A stretch of 64,000 nt of DNA, taken from positions 1 to 64,000 of the forward strand of contig CM023540.1 of the NCBI GenBank assembly GCA_013350335.1. The letters run 5' to 3'. Shown here piece by piece: positions 25,031-36,589 of this stretch. The stretch is from Chimonanthus salicifolius. Taxonomy: Eukaryota; Streptophyta; Magnoliopsida; Laurales; Calycanthaceae. The notes below the pieces were generated by a model that saw only the letters and a list, made by a program, of their open reading frames with translations, was not told the origin of the DNA and made no database searches. The position numbers and the translations under genes were made by a program. Every line of letters starts with the position of its first letter. Position 1 is the stretch's first letter.

Positions 25031-25590
25031 AATGATGGGGGCACTCATTTTCATATTAAAATGGAAGCTTTAACATGAAAAATTCTATCTAAATAGTGTT
25101 TTCATCTTACAACACTCATTTTCATATTAAAATGCTCGTTTTGTGGAATGTGTCGTTGTATTGGCTTTTATGTGACTTTGTTGTGATTCTAAAAAACAGC
25201 ATGGACAATTTCGTCCAAAAAAGCCTGCCAAAGCGCCAAAGGGACTTTGACCCAATTTCATAAATTTTAAGCATGTTTCCCAAATTGCACATCTTTTGAG
25301 GTATTTTGAACGAAAAAGCCCTTAAAAATATGTCAGCTATAATAAATTGAACATTTTTGAAAAATCTATATAGTATCAAATTTTCATTCCAACTGAACCT
25401 ATATATTATGAGGAATTGAACAAAGGATCTTATTATTCTATGTCATTTTATATGTAATTATAGTATAAATAATTATTTTAGAAAAAATGTTATGAATCTT
25501 ACGATTCTTCGATTTTCGATTCAAAATTCACGATTTACACCCATAGATTGATTCACGATACGATTCAAGTTTGACAACATTGGGTCCAAT

Positions 25591-26363
25591 GCTCCAAATT
25601 CACCAAGTTGACCATTTTAGTAGCCCAAATCCATGAAATTAGGGTTTTACGCGAATTTTCTCTCTCACATGCTTAGAGGTAGGTTTGAAAGAGGAAAGAT
25701 TGGGATTTAGATGGTGATTTGCGTGGAAGCCTTATCCAAGGGAGCCAAAGTTGCCATGTAGAATTTTAGCATCTTAGATTGTATGGCCAGGATTGATCCT
25801 CATGTGAAGAGGTGGAATGAATGGTTTTGATGGATGTCAATTCTTGTAAATATTTTTTGAGTTTTTGTGTATAAATAGAGTCCTTTGGGCATTGTACAAG
25901 ACACACAAGCAATTCTAATCAATTTCAAGTTTGAGATTGAAGTCTCCTCTCTCTTTGAGTTCTTTTCTAGTTTTTCTGTTCTAGTTTGATTTTCTAGTTT
26001 TTAGTTCTTGTTCTAGTTTCATTTTTTGTGCAAATCTGTTGGTCAAATTTTGCAATTAGTTCTAGGAATTGATTCAAGGTATCAATTCTAGAATTCCATT
26101 TTTTCTTAGGTGATTTTTGCCTGGTGCCATATTTTCCATGTGTTTGTTTGTGTGTGTGTCATTTGATCCCATTTTAAGAATAAATTTTGTTTCTTAAGTA
26201 AATCCACAAATGTGATATTTCGTTTAACATGGTCAGTGCTGCAAATGCTGCATCAAATCCAGACTTGTTCATCCCTGCCACTTTTTTGTTACTTGACTGA
26301 TTCTGTAATTACAGTGTCATTATTTTTTAGTATGTTCTTATCAGTTGGTTATGTGTTATACAG
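25591..26363. other. Intron sequence before exon e8
   Basis: No feature recognised. A GT microsatellite lies near 26,145, and the final part is pyrimidine-rich before the acceptor. Confidence 0.5.
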
Positions 26364-26682
26364 GATTGGAATATTGGCCTTTCATTTGGCTCTAGTGGAT
26401 GAACCTCGCAATCCTTTGGCAGTTGCTACATTTGCTCTTGCCATACACAATGGGGGAGATCTTTTTGAAGCTGTAAATATAGCGACAGGAATTACCCAAT
26501 CGCATGATAGCAATTTCAATGAACTACTTGATGAACATCATCCATTGGATACTGACAATGAGTTAATGGATGAGGTTTTGGATCTTGCATCATCAGTGAA
26601 GTCTGCATTGAATATGATGACAGATGAATATTTTGTCTCACAGGCAATGGCAAGATACCCACAAGCTCCATATTCAGATATG
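26364..26682 (+). CDS. Poly(A) polymerase/CCA-transferase-like gene, exon e8
   Basis: The longest visible exon, 319 nt. One base finishes the split Trp codon, then 106 codons follow: IGILAFHLALVDEPRNPLAV, later ATFALAIHNGGDLFEAVNIA, and near the end DEYFVSQAMARYPQAPYSDM. This is the C-terminal helical domain typical of the plant family. The acceptor is GTTATACAG and the donor is ATG/GTACTC, followed at once by a CT/CA dinucleotide repeat. No stops or frameshifts. Extending the frame 5' of the acceptor adds residues without family similarity, so the splice boundary was chosen as the exon start. Confidence 0.92.
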
Positions 26683-26999
26683 GTACTCTCTCTCTCTCTC
26701 TCTCACACACACGCACACGTTGTCTTGTTGTGAAAAGTGAACTTGTTAGTTAGTTTTTCCAGTGAAACTATGTTTTTATCTATAATGCATGGACACTTCA
26801 ATATGTGTAATGCACTTGTATTGGCCACTTGCACCCGTTCTTCATGGACTTCTCTAGTACATTCTATCATTGTTTTCCAACATGGTCAAAATATTACAAC
26901 ACATTTGTCCTCATAAAACTTTAATTAATTAATCGATATGTTTGTCACTGGTATATTATTTTCTGTTGGTGTTATTTCTGCACCTTATTTTTATTTAAA

Positions 27000-27725
27000 G
27001 TAATTTTAGATTTAAATTTATGTAAATATGACGCGGAGCACTATACGATTTTCCATATTTAGTAAGTTTCTATATTTAGGTTTAGGATTTCCAGCTTTTC
27101 ATAATTGTATTTTTTCTTTCATTTATTTGTTTAGTCCAATAGTTGGTTTTGTTTGGAGAAATTTAGTGATCTTACATGTAATTAGGGCTTTCTAATCATT
27201 GGAGGTAGTTTGGTATTTGCTTATTTAAGGGTATTTTGGTCTTTTTCATGTTTTTAAGTCATTATATATATGATGTAAACCCTCCATACGGGATTGACTC
27301 TTGATGAATGAAAAGAACAACTTTTGCTTTGTGCAAACTTGCCTCCATCGCAGGAAGCATGGTGAGAAGCCAAGGAACCCTCGTGAGAAACTAGGGAAGG
27401 CGAGAAACCACGGGAAAAAGGTGAGAATCCTCTTCCAAGATTCAGGTTTTTATCTCTCTCTCTTCTATCTCTCTTTTTCCCTTTCTTCTCTCTTTGCTGC
27501 TCTCTCAAATCCAGCCGAACTGCTGTCCCAGAATCATCTTATTGATGTCCCAGATCTGTCCCAAAATCATCCTATTGTTTTCCCAGATCTATCTCAGAAA
27601 AATCCTTGTTTACCGTCCCAACCTGTCCCAAATCCCATCCAAACTCGTTCCGACCTGTTCCAGATCCCATCCAGACTTGTCCCAAGCCCTTCCTAAATCC
27701 CTGTCCTACATCAAAATATGGTGGT
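27000..27725 (+). repeat. LTR-like fragment
   Basis: A TATA-like ATTATATATATG near 27,262 is followed by a leader-like region with CT-rich tracts and several imperfect TGTCCCAGATC-type repeats (27,520-27,690). No boundaries or duplication found. The long open frame at 27,301-27,696 is not similar to any family I know. Confidence 0.35.
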
Positions 27726-27728
27726 GTC

Positions 27729-28830
27729 TGTTAGTGCCATAGTTTATTTGTGTCTCCCATATTGTCAATTCCTTGACTAAGTGTCCGAACCTTGCCTTTG
27801 GAAGACCGAAGATGGTGTATCAAGTAGTTGAAGACCAGAAGCATGTAATTTAGAAGACTGTGCTCGAAGAAGTAATCTCCCGTGTTTGCCAATCATTTCA
27901 GGTAAAAAGGACCGTAGGTGTGACTAGAAAGACCCTAATTACATTTAAGTAAATTGGTATTTAATTGTAGAATTTCTGTAGTCAAAATCATGGTCTAAAT
28001 ATTTTTTACTTGAAACAAGGGATCGGTGAACCGAATTAGTGTAAATTTCACACTGTGCTAGCCGTTTTCAGAGTATGGTTTCTAAAAGATCCAATGCAGT
28101 CGATTACTGTTCGTAAAAGGATTCTACTTGGCAAGGAATTGCTCAAGCAATATCCTAACCGATTGCACAAGTTTTCCAAGAATTCGAATTAGTCTATGGA
28201 TTTCATAAGATTAGGCCTCTTCTAATTGCATTGAATTTGAAAATAGCGAAAGCAAATTAAAAGTGAGACTGATGAAATTCGATTATTGCATTAACCTAAT
28301 CTATGAAGACCATAGAACTAATTGAATTCAAAACAACTGGGACTTACTTGCTAATGGTGAAAATTGGAGTTCACCAATCTTCAAACTACTCTACAGAGTT
28401 ACAAGAGCATTCCTCTCTCAGAAATAAACTTCAAATCTAATTCAATTGTGTAAAATTTGAATGGGGTACATGGAGTATTTATATAGAAAAACTAGCAAAA
28501 GACCTAATTGCCCTTGCCTTGGTCGACCACACCAAGGAGAGACTCTCTCTAAGAAATTCAACAAATAAACAACTACCAAGGATAAAAAGACCACTGAAGT
28601 TTGTGAGTTATACGGAAAAACTAGCAAAAGACCTAATTGCCCTTGCCTTGGTCGACCACACCAAGGAGAGACTTTCTCTCTAAGAAATTCAACAAATAAA
28701 CAACTACCAAGGATAAAAAGACCACTGAAGTTTGTGAGTTATTTCAAAAAGCCAATTGAAGACTTTGTGCTTGGCTCCTTTCTAATAAGGAATTCAAAGA
28801 CTTTAAAGCCAATGGCTTCTTATCTTCGTG
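27729..28830 (-). repeat. Decayed LTR-like sequence
   Basis: The left part (GTTAGTGCCATAG...GTCAATTCC) resembles the SIRE-like LTR start at 5,530. The right part has a minus-strand TATA box (TATATAAATAC near 28,477). No coding content. Contains the tandem duplication at 28,486-28,745. Confidence 0.4.
28486..28745 (+). repeat. Two-copy tandem duplication (about 130 bp)
   Basis: The block GAAAAACTAGCAAAAGACC...GTTTGTGAGTTAT occurs twice in a row, at 28,486-28,614 and 28,615-28,745. The copies differ mainly by a 2-bp CT indel. Confidence 0.85.
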
Positions 28831-28840
28831 GGAGGGTTGC

Positions 28841-29501
28841 ATGAATGGAAGAACTAGGAAACCCAAAGTGTTGGTGGACTCGTCACCTCCTCAACAAAGG
28901 GTCATGAAATTTAACGTTGATGGAGCATCGAGGGAAAAATCGGGCCCGGCGGGTATTGGGGCCGTGCTTAGAGATCACAATGGCCAGACATCAGTGATAT
29001 TCACAAAATCAGTAGGGACTAGAGACTCTAATGAAGCTGAACTTTTTAGTATCAGGAGAGCTTTGTCCATTTGGATAGGTCTAGGTGGTGGAAAACTAGT
29101 CATCAAGGGAGACTTGGCAAATACAATTAAATGGGCGAAAGATTTGAAGCGACCTCTCTGGAGACTGATTACCACAGTTAGGGAGATCAGGGCTTGCCAG
29201 GGGGACTGGAGGTCTCCTTCGTTCACATCAGGCTTGCAGCAAATGGGGTAGTGGATTATTTTGCAAAGAACGGCTTAGAGGGACTCGTTTTTAGTGTCTT
29301 CTATATTCAAAGAGGAAGCTCTTTGGATTGTGCTAGACGGACCTACCTGTCCATCTGGAGCTTTTGTTGTTCTTTTTTCTTTTTCTATTTATTGTTTTTT
29401 CCTTTCTTGTGTTGGTTGGTTCTAATCCTTTTAGACCTTTTTCCTTGTACTGTTTCTCTTTCTTTAATAATATAATCACTTTGTTACCTCTCAAAAAAAA
29501 G
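28841..29501 (+). pseudogene. LINE 3' part with RNase H-like domain
   Basis: Encodes MKFNVDGASREKSGPAGIG, AVLRDHNG, SVGTRDSNEAELFSIRRALS, KLVIKGDLAN, and after a frameshift VVDYFAKNG. These are the D-E-D blocks of the RNase H domain found at the end of plant L1-type LINE ORF2. The 3' UTR ends TTAATAATAT...CTC(A)8. The rest of ORF2 is absent (5' truncation). Confidence 0.75.
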
Positions 29502-31090
29502 GATGTAGTCTTATTTTGACCATTCAATCCTAACCCTACACATGTAATCTAAATATAACAAAAGGCTAAGGTTAAAAGATAAAAACATAAAGTAGGTGGA
29601 GAAAGGAAGTGGAAGAGCAAGTGGCCATGTGTGGATGGAATCCACAAGGAATTTTCGCCCCGCCTCCTTTCCTCCATGGAATTTCCGCCACCTACTTTCT
29701 TCTCTCTTTCTTGGGCCCATTTGCAATCCACCTCCTTTGTCCACTTGCTTTACACGCCACTTGCTGTTTGGAGAAGCCATTGTGATGTTGACACATGGCA
29801 CTTGCAGAGAAACTAAGGCTTGGACAAATTTGGGCCCGGTGGATTGGGCTTTGGCTTGTTTATGAGCGGGATTGGCTTTAACCCACTAGGTAATATTGGG
29901 TCATGCTTTGCAAAGCGAATGGGCTTATAAATTGGTGTCCATTTATGAAGACCTTGATCAAATTGAGACATATTAGCCAATGCAATTTCATTTGCATGAT
30001 CCAATTCCATTGACGAAGGATCGGACTCTGAACCAATGGGCTGGATAGGCTGGATGCCTTCATCACCTTGTAAGACTACAATTAAATAAATGACAACCTC
30101 AAACCCTGCTCAAGCTAGTAGGCACTTGAGAGAACTCGAATTATACAGCCGCCTGGAATTTTAGAGAGTTTGTCAGATCTCTCATGCCTTCCAATCTGTT
30201 AATTGATTTTCGCCAAGTATTGGGCAACTAGAAACTCAATTAGAAATGATGAACCTGATCTAAATTCTTACCCGATAATAGGAAAGGCCCCAAATTAGAG
30301 AAGACCCCAACCCGTAGTGAAAACAACTTTCTAATGAAACTATGTTTAATTTGCTTTAATTAAATTTTTAAAATGGAAATCCAATCACACCAATCAAATT
30401 TAAATGATGTCATGCAGACATTTAATGGATGCTTGCATGCATTAAAATTAATTCAAAACAAAAAAGAAACTAGCATTTAAACCAAACTTACTTGAAATTT
30501 CCTACGAGACTTCTCTTTTTCTACTAAATTCTCCAGCCAAATTTGTGTCTTTTACATGGCTGCACTACACTTCTATTTATAAACTCTAAAGGTGGAAAGA
30601 ACAAGAGAAAAAACAGCCCCAATGAGCATTGCTAGGGTTGAGCTACATTAGGATTACTATCAACACTAGAGTTCCCGCACTCTTTAACACCTTACTAGAA
30701 AAATGGTCATCAGTTTGTCGATGTATATCGGACTTGTTTGAAAGGTTATTGAATAAGCTTTCTAACGAATCTAATTTTGTGAAAATTTGATATTGTTTGA
30801 TACTTCAATTATACTTGTAAAGTTACTGCACATTTTCTACCAATCATAGAGTGACGACCAATCACATTGTGCCATGTCACATTAATGTGTTGTCCCAACC
30901 AATCAAACCAGCCACCTCCATACACCACCGTGCCTTATCCTAGTCCACCTTGGAGTCCTTGTCTTGATGAAGGAGTGAGTCCACACGCCACTCTTGCCTG
31001 GAAGTAGGAGTTTAGCCACCAATCGTTTCTCTTTTGGAGCTAGGGTTTTGCCACGGTAAAAAATGATGCAAATTCTTTCCTTATTTTCAT
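29502..31090. other. Intron sequence without recognised genes
   Basis: Diffuse repeat-like sequence; no motifs or boundaries found on either strand. Confidence 0.4.
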
Positions 31091-31180
31091 CTTTTTTTTT
31101 TTTTTGGAACAGTAACAAAGAGAGAATATTATTAAATAAAATATGTTCAGTACAAGAAGAAAGAAAAAGGGTCTAAACTT
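31091..31180 (-). repeat. LINE 3' end
   Basis: A poly-T run then GGAACAGTAACAAAGAGAG...TATTATTAAATAAA...GGGTCTAAAC: the complement of the TTTAGACCC...TTAATAATATT...GTTACTGTTCC-poly(A) end shared by the LINE family here. Confidence 0.55.
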
Positions 31181-31969
31181 TCCTTATGTTCCTTGTGATT
31201 TGTATTCCTTGTTGAGTATATTTTGTTTCTGCATCCTCTAGTGGGCTATGGAAAAGTGTGTATCATGCAGGCCATGATCTGTGATGAGAACTAGGGATGG
31301 AAATGGATCATATTTGATAATAACAAACATGGTTCATGTCCACTTCATGGTCATGCTTGGACCTACTGATGAGAAAGCAATACTTGTCTATATTTATAAA
31401 ATTTATTATATTTACACTGTATGTAAAATTTGGTAGGTAAAATATTATGTAATAAATGTTAAATGGGTGATATTGTTTTATTTTACCATCAGGTTTCATG
31501 TCCAAAATAACATTCTTGGACCCTGATCCAGGCTTGCAATGGAGGGATGCAATTTGAGTGGCTGCATAAGGCCAAATGCCAAACTGACCCTTCTATTTTC
31601 GGAATGGAGTTGATATATTCTGGTTCGAGCTGTAACCCAAATGCAACCTTGCCTAATTCCAATTCCATTTGCCAAGCTGCAATGGTGTCAGGTTGGCTTT
31701 ATTTTGAGTCAACCTGAGAGGAATATATCTATGGTCAAAATTTAGAACCGAAGAGCATACAACTCTGAACATATAGCAAGCATATGAAGCTCATATGGTT
31801 CACTAACATATGGAGCTTTATCCAAAAGGTGAATCATGTGGGATTCTCTGAAATGATTTTTAAATAGACAACTAACTATAGAGATAGAAGTTAGTGACCT
31901 TAAGGAATTGGGAGACCGCAACAGGGCTCTATCATGTGCAATTTTATCCCAATTTTAAATCTGTTTGTG
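31181..31969. other. Intron sequence
   Basis: Nothing recognised. The solo LTR that follows inserted into this sequence. Confidence 0.4.
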
Positions 31970-31974
31970 AAATC

Positions 31975-32996
31975 TGTAACACCCCGCCCTTTTCACTCAA
32001 ATTTTCAGAGTTTATTTTTATTTTTTTTAAATATATAATAATCATGTGATCGGAGCGGAGTGTCACGACGCGAGTTAAGTTCGGGTTTCTAAATCCGACC
32101 CTTAACTGGCCAAGCCCATGTGCGTATGAACTAAGTCCATAAAACTGATCCGCACATGGTACATATAACTTGCGGAATTAACTTAGTCTAAATATAACTG
32201 TGGTTATAATAGAACTTATGACTAATCCAATTTTCCATTCTTAGATAGCAAAGTACATAACTTATTCTCCAAAATTACTAATCAATCTTAACTAATCGTT
32301 CAATCAAACCATCCAACTTACTTCAGTCTCACTCAACTGATTTAACTCGTGTTTTAGCTCCCTTGAGGGTCCACACGGTCAACCATAGTCAACTCGACCC
32401 GTTGGGTTCACTTTTAGCTCCTTGACCCGTTTTTGACTCCATGACCCAATTATGGTATTTTGGTCATTTGTAATTGGTTTTTACATATGGATCAAGCCTA
32501 CCCATTTTTTCTCCACTTGATTTTCAATCAAATCAGCTTAACCCCATTTAATTTGAGCTTACACAATGGTCAAATCATCCATTTTGACTTATTGGGTCCA
32601 ATTGGGCCCTTTGACCCATTTAGCCATTTTCGACCAAATTGATGTTCATTACCCATCAAATCAAAGTTGACATTCATAATGTGCTCATATGATCTTAATT
32701 TGAGCAATGGGCCCCACTATTTCCTTATTTACAATCACATTTATTGAATTCACCAATCTAGGGGCATTTTCTTAATTATTCCAACCATTGAGAATTCTTT
32801 GACCCAATTAACCATTTTGACCAAATTTGATGTACATTACCCATCCATTATAAGTTGACCCTTATAATATGTTCATAGGATCTTAATTTGAACAATGGGC
32901 CCCACTATTTTCTCATTTAACATCATAATTAATAAATTTACCAATCCAGGGGCATTTTCGTAAATATTCATCTTATTGAGAAATCGGGATGTTACA
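31975..32996 (-). repeat. Tekay-type solo LTR with TSD AAATC
   Basis: Plus-strand ends TGTAACACCCCGCCC and CGGGATGTTACA, flanked by AAATC at 31,970-31,974 and 32,997-33,001. The first 300 bp are highly similar to 43,849-44,150, the LTR of the Tekay element, which fixes the minus orientation. 1,022 bp, much shorter than that 4-kb LTR, so internally deleted or a short subfamily. Confidence 0.85.
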
Positions 32997-33001
32997 AAAT
33001 C

Positions 33002-33553
33002 TGAGCCCAACCCACACAAAATTTGGGTTGGATGATTCTATTTGTTGCTGGTCTCAGCCCAATTTTAATCCCAACCTCTAAGTTGGAGCTGGAGTGATCC
33101 CAATTTGAACAATGATCTAGAATCTTACTTCCTAGAAAGATCTAAAATTCGACCAATTTTTTTTTGTTAATCGGTGTCTTTCAGTTGAGTAGCCATTGAC
33201 ATCTTTAATGAGGATTTCATACAATTCTTGATGACACTATCTTACATGACCATCTAAAAGGCATCAAGGTTCATACTATCTGGTCTACCATAGATATCTC
33301 ATTATTATCAACTGAAATGTTCCCAATCCCAAGCACACCGTTTCTTGCTGTAGCACAGATGTTGAAGAAACAACTGTCCGAATGTGTTTTCCCTTTCTCT
33401 TTTAATGTAAAAATTGCTGCATTCTCTGATTTGGCATGAATCCTCATATTGCTCGTCAGTCCAATAGTGCATAGACAGTGATGATGTGTGGTTACTAACA
33501 GAATGGATGACATCTTGCAAGGAGTGTTATTAATGAAGAGGAACTATTTTACG
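33002..33553. other. Intron sequence flanking the retroposon
   Basis: No gene. Contains the 38-bp source segment (33,514-33,551) of the inverted copy described with the next element. Confidence 0.5.
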
Positions 33554-33568
33554 GTCTTGAGCCTAGAA

Positions 33569-33762
33569 TTTTTTTTTTTTTGAATGATGAGCATTTTATT
33601 CATTCAAAGAATGGGGAAACCTCCCAAAAATAGTACAAGCCCCAGCGAGAGGGAAAAACAACAAAACAAAACTAATACAAGTATTATAGAATCATACAGA
33701 CTTAGAAATCTGAAAACATATCCTAAAATAGTTCCTCTTCATTAATAACACTCCTTGCAAGA
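33569..33762 (-). mobile_element. Short retroposon with fold-back 5' end
   Basis: A 194-bp insertion with a 5' poly-T on the plus strand (poly-A tail on minus), flanked by the perfect 15-bp duplication GTCTTGAGCCTAGAA (33,554-33,568 and 33,763-33,777). Its far end (33,724-33,761) is a perfect 38-bp inverted copy of the genomic flank 33,514-33,551. Confidence 0.75.
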
Positions 33763-33777
33763 GTCTTGAGCCTAGAA

Positions 33778-35989
33778 AGTTTACAAGTGAAGGGGATGTT
33801 AATTCTGAATGTGGCTAAGGTACACATGTACAGGTGAAGTATCGGAGTTCAACATGTGTACGAAGTGTTGGACTAAGCAAACCAAAAATATAGGGCATGA
33901 TACATGGCCCCACTTTTAAATAAAATCAAATGTAAACTTATTTTAAATGATATATGGTTTGAAGATAACATAGAAAGTAATGTACAAGCTTTTCTCTAAA
34001 CAAATAACTGACAAACATATATCAATATTTTAATTAGTTTTTTAGAAGAGAAACGTTTTCAAATGTTCTCGTAATCTTAGAAAGTGATGCAGGACAAATG
34101 ATGAGGTAGTACTAAATGCCTAATGCAATTATGAAAAGGTCAAAATAATGTTCTTTAAATCTAAAGTGGGTTGAAATTAAAGGTCCAAATTAATAAGTGC
34201 AATAAAAACAATATAAATTTACCACCAAACAATCATGCAATTCTTGAAATTTCAATATGAACAATTATGTTATGGTTCAGACCAAGGCACAACTCAAAGT
34301 AGAAAACCTTCAAAACAAAGGGGCTTGTCAAATTCCACATATAATATAATAGATCTATCATCAAAACAGGGTTAAATCTGGCTGTCTAGTATCTAAATTA
34401 TAACAAAACCAGTATGGGACGACAGTATGTGAGGGTGGAAAGGTGCAGAACAGCAGTAAAAGGGTTAAAAGGGTCCAGAAGAGGGCTGGATTTGAGGGAC
34501 AGCAGTAAGAGGGAGGGGTTTAGGGAATATCATCAACAAGGGATAGCTAAAAAGGGGTTAGCGGCAGTTGTAAAAGGCTGTATGGGGGTATTAGTTGAAA
34601 GGAAAAGCTTCAAAAGGGTCAGTGGAGGGGAAATCATGAGACTGGAAGGAGCTTGGGGGGGTGGCGAAGGCCCAGAAGGGGTCTAGAAGGGGTAATGATG
34701 GTAGCAGAGGTAATTTGGGTGAGGGACGGCAGCAAGAGATAGGTTTAGGAGGGCCAGCAGCAAGATGGGGAATAGGATCTGGGCTGTTTAGGGGATGGCG
34801 AAAGGTATGGGGTGGGGGAGACGGCTAGAGGGTCCAAGAGGGGGTGGTGTGAACCTGGGAATCCAAAGAAGAGGTTGCAGTAGCACTGTATGAGGGTAAA
34901 GGGGTAGCAGCAATGTGGATCTGGTTATGGAAGGTAACGGCAATAGAGATATGGGTTGGGGTAGGGTCACAGCAGCAAAGGGCAGCAAAGAGGATGGTGT
35001 AAGATATGGCTAAGGGAGAAGAAAAACAAAAATAGAGAAGGGAAAGAAGAAGAGAGATGAGATATGGAAGATGGTGTACCTGGATAGTGGAAGAGGTTTT
35101 GCACCTTTTCCGTGGCTTCTCGCTGCTTCGATTTCTCACCGAAGTTCTACGAATTCCACCGCTGCACCATGCGCCGAAACAGCAATGGAAGAAGTTTCCT
35201 TCATTTTCTTCTGTTCTGTTCTATGAAAACTACTGCTGCATGAGGGTTATAAAACCCTATGTAACTTAAGTTGTCTGGGCCTGACTCGAAACTGGGTCCA
35301 GGCCCAGCTGGGCTGCTCTGCATCAGAAAGCAATGTTAAAAGGTATTAGAAGAATCCATGAAGAATGAGTGCAAGTATCCAAGAGTGTCTAACACAGATG
35401 CTTCAACATTTTGAAGAATTCATGCAACATAGGAGTGTGGGCTATAGCCACCTCTATATATTGACAGCAAAGGATAAATCATGGGCAGTTAGACCCAACT
35501 GTATACAAGGACACGCAAAATTTTGTTTATAAAAACAAATTTGGAAATTGGTGAAAATCAAGGCTCGACTCTAGTGTAGCCTGTTTCAATTCTTTTTCAA
35601 ACTTACATTTGGTTCTACTCTATTTATCACGTTAGTTTTGGTGTTCATAAACTGGAAAGAGCAACTGCTGACCAAGTGTCCACAATCTGACTGATACAAG
35701 GAGTTCCAGACACCTTAGGACTAGGTAGTAATGGCCCTGCCCTGCCACCTTAGTCCTTGCTGGAAGATGCATATCAGGTAGTATACTGGTGAAACCTCAA
35801 ACCCATTACCGTGCAGAGGTGGTTTTTGCCCTCATTCTTGCATGACTTTTATCAATTACTTTATTGCTTAGTTGTTCATGTTTGCTAACCTAATAAAAGA
35901 CAGTCTATGATCTTTCAAAAAAAATAAAAAGACAGTCTATGTTAGTAACCCATGTTTATAATTTGCTAATTTAACTTTGACTCTTGCAG
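33778..35989. other. Intron; unassigned G-rich repeat at 34,410-35,330
   Basis: No gene found. 34,410-35,330 is G/A-rich and contains repeated GGCAGCAG/GGACAGCAG motifs. It may be a minus-oriented LTR leader: the minus strand has TTTTATAACCCTC, a possible TATA box, near 35,250. No boundaries found. 35,340-35,989 is ordinary intron before exon e9. Confidence 0.35.
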
Positions 35990-36208
35990 GTTTTTATCCC
36001 ATTGGCATTGTATTTGAAGGTCTGCAAGATCTTTGAGTGCATAGGAAGGAATGGCAAGGAGAAAGGTTTTGTCCCAAAAAGTGGAAGCAAGATTAACTTC
36101 AAATGTTTGGCGCAAGGTGGGTTGCAAGAGGTTCGACATACATTTGCTCGTGTTGTTTTCGATACTGTTTATCCTCTAAACCTCGATCACAATCCAAGAG
36201 AACAATGA
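35990..36208 (+). CDS. Poly(A) polymerase/CCA-transferase-like gene, last exon e9
   Basis: A 219-nt terminal exon: VFIPLALYLKVCKIFECIGR, then a lysine-rich turn, then LQEVRHTFARVVFDTVYPLN and stop TGA at 36,206-36,208. It follows e8 in phase 0 (SDM-VFIPLALYL) after a CTCTTGCAG acceptor. The nine exons sum to 1,131 nt, an uninterrupted 376 codons plus stop. The gene therefore looks intact from the head-domain end to the terminus, though N-terminal exons are outside the window. The C-terminus agrees with family members that end shortly after VFDTVYPL. Confidence 0.92.
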   Translation, partial: VFIPLALYLKVCKIFECIGRNGKEKGFVPKSGSKINFKCLAQGGLQEVRHTFARVVFDTVYPLNLDHNPREQ

Positions 36209-36363
36209 TACGAGAAGTCATTCATAAAAGGAGAGATATAGTGTCTTGTGTCTTTACAGTCCCCTTTCAAATGTTATTGGGAAGTGTTCCACCGTAGGGC
36301 AATATCTTCTTAGAACTCTTTGCAGAAATATTGGTTAAAATAACTTGGTACAAATCAGGAAGA

Positions 36364-36369
36364 AATAAA
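36364..36369 (+). promoter_or_regulatory. Candidate polyadenylation signal AATAAA
   Basis: An AATAAA hexamer lies about 156 bp after the stop codon of the host gene, in a plausible 3' UTR. Plant signals are degenerate, so this is only a candidate. Confidence 0.25.
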
Positions 36370-36589
36370 GGTTTGGAATTTTCTATCGTCACTAAATGCT
36401 TGTTCCAAATTTTCAAATTGGATAAAAGGATGGCTTTTGGAACAAAGAAAGTTCTCTAGAATCTGTTGGTGCTCAAGCGCATCAGTGGAAATGTTGCTGC
36501 TGAGCAATGAACTTCCAAGGCATTCATGTAGAATGATTTGGATGACCATGTAGAGTTGTTTACCAATGCGAACGTTTAACTTTTTTTAG

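Larger units (their letters stand above)
22863..25321. mobile_element. Pack-MULE carrying a GDSL-lipase fragment
   Basis: Long terminal inverted repeats of about 205 bp (22,863-23,068 and 25,117-25,321), starting GGGCTTTTTC and sharing blocks such as CAAAATACCTCAAAAG and AAGCCAATACAACGA. Flanked by a near-perfect 9-bp duplication (TTTAAAATA / TTAAAAATA). No transposase; the interior contains gene-derived sequence on the minus strand. Long TIRs, a 9-bp duplication and captured host sequence define a Pack-MULE. Confidence 0.7.
18545..25581. mobile_element. MULE-like transposon, host of nested insertions
   Basis: The ends carry short inverted repeats (CAATGTTGTTAAA at left; AATGTTGTCAAA at right on the complement) and subterminal copies of ATTCACGATT-like motifs. 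They are flanked by a perfect 9-bp duplication GGGTCCAAT (18,536-18,544 and 25,582-25,590). A 9-bp duplication is typical of Mutator-like elements. No transposase is seen. It contains a solo LTR (18,629-21,933) and a Pack-MULE (22,863-25,321). Without these it would be about 1.3 kb. Confidence 0.6.

Noticed and set aside
27301..27696. 131-codon frame with repeated SQNH/PDLSQ-like units
   Set aside because: Arises from an imperfect nucleotide repeat in an LTR-like leader; no homology recognised.
34414..34686. 90-codon plus-strand frame
   Set aside because: Gly/Arg/Lys-rich frame in repeat-like sequence with no motif.
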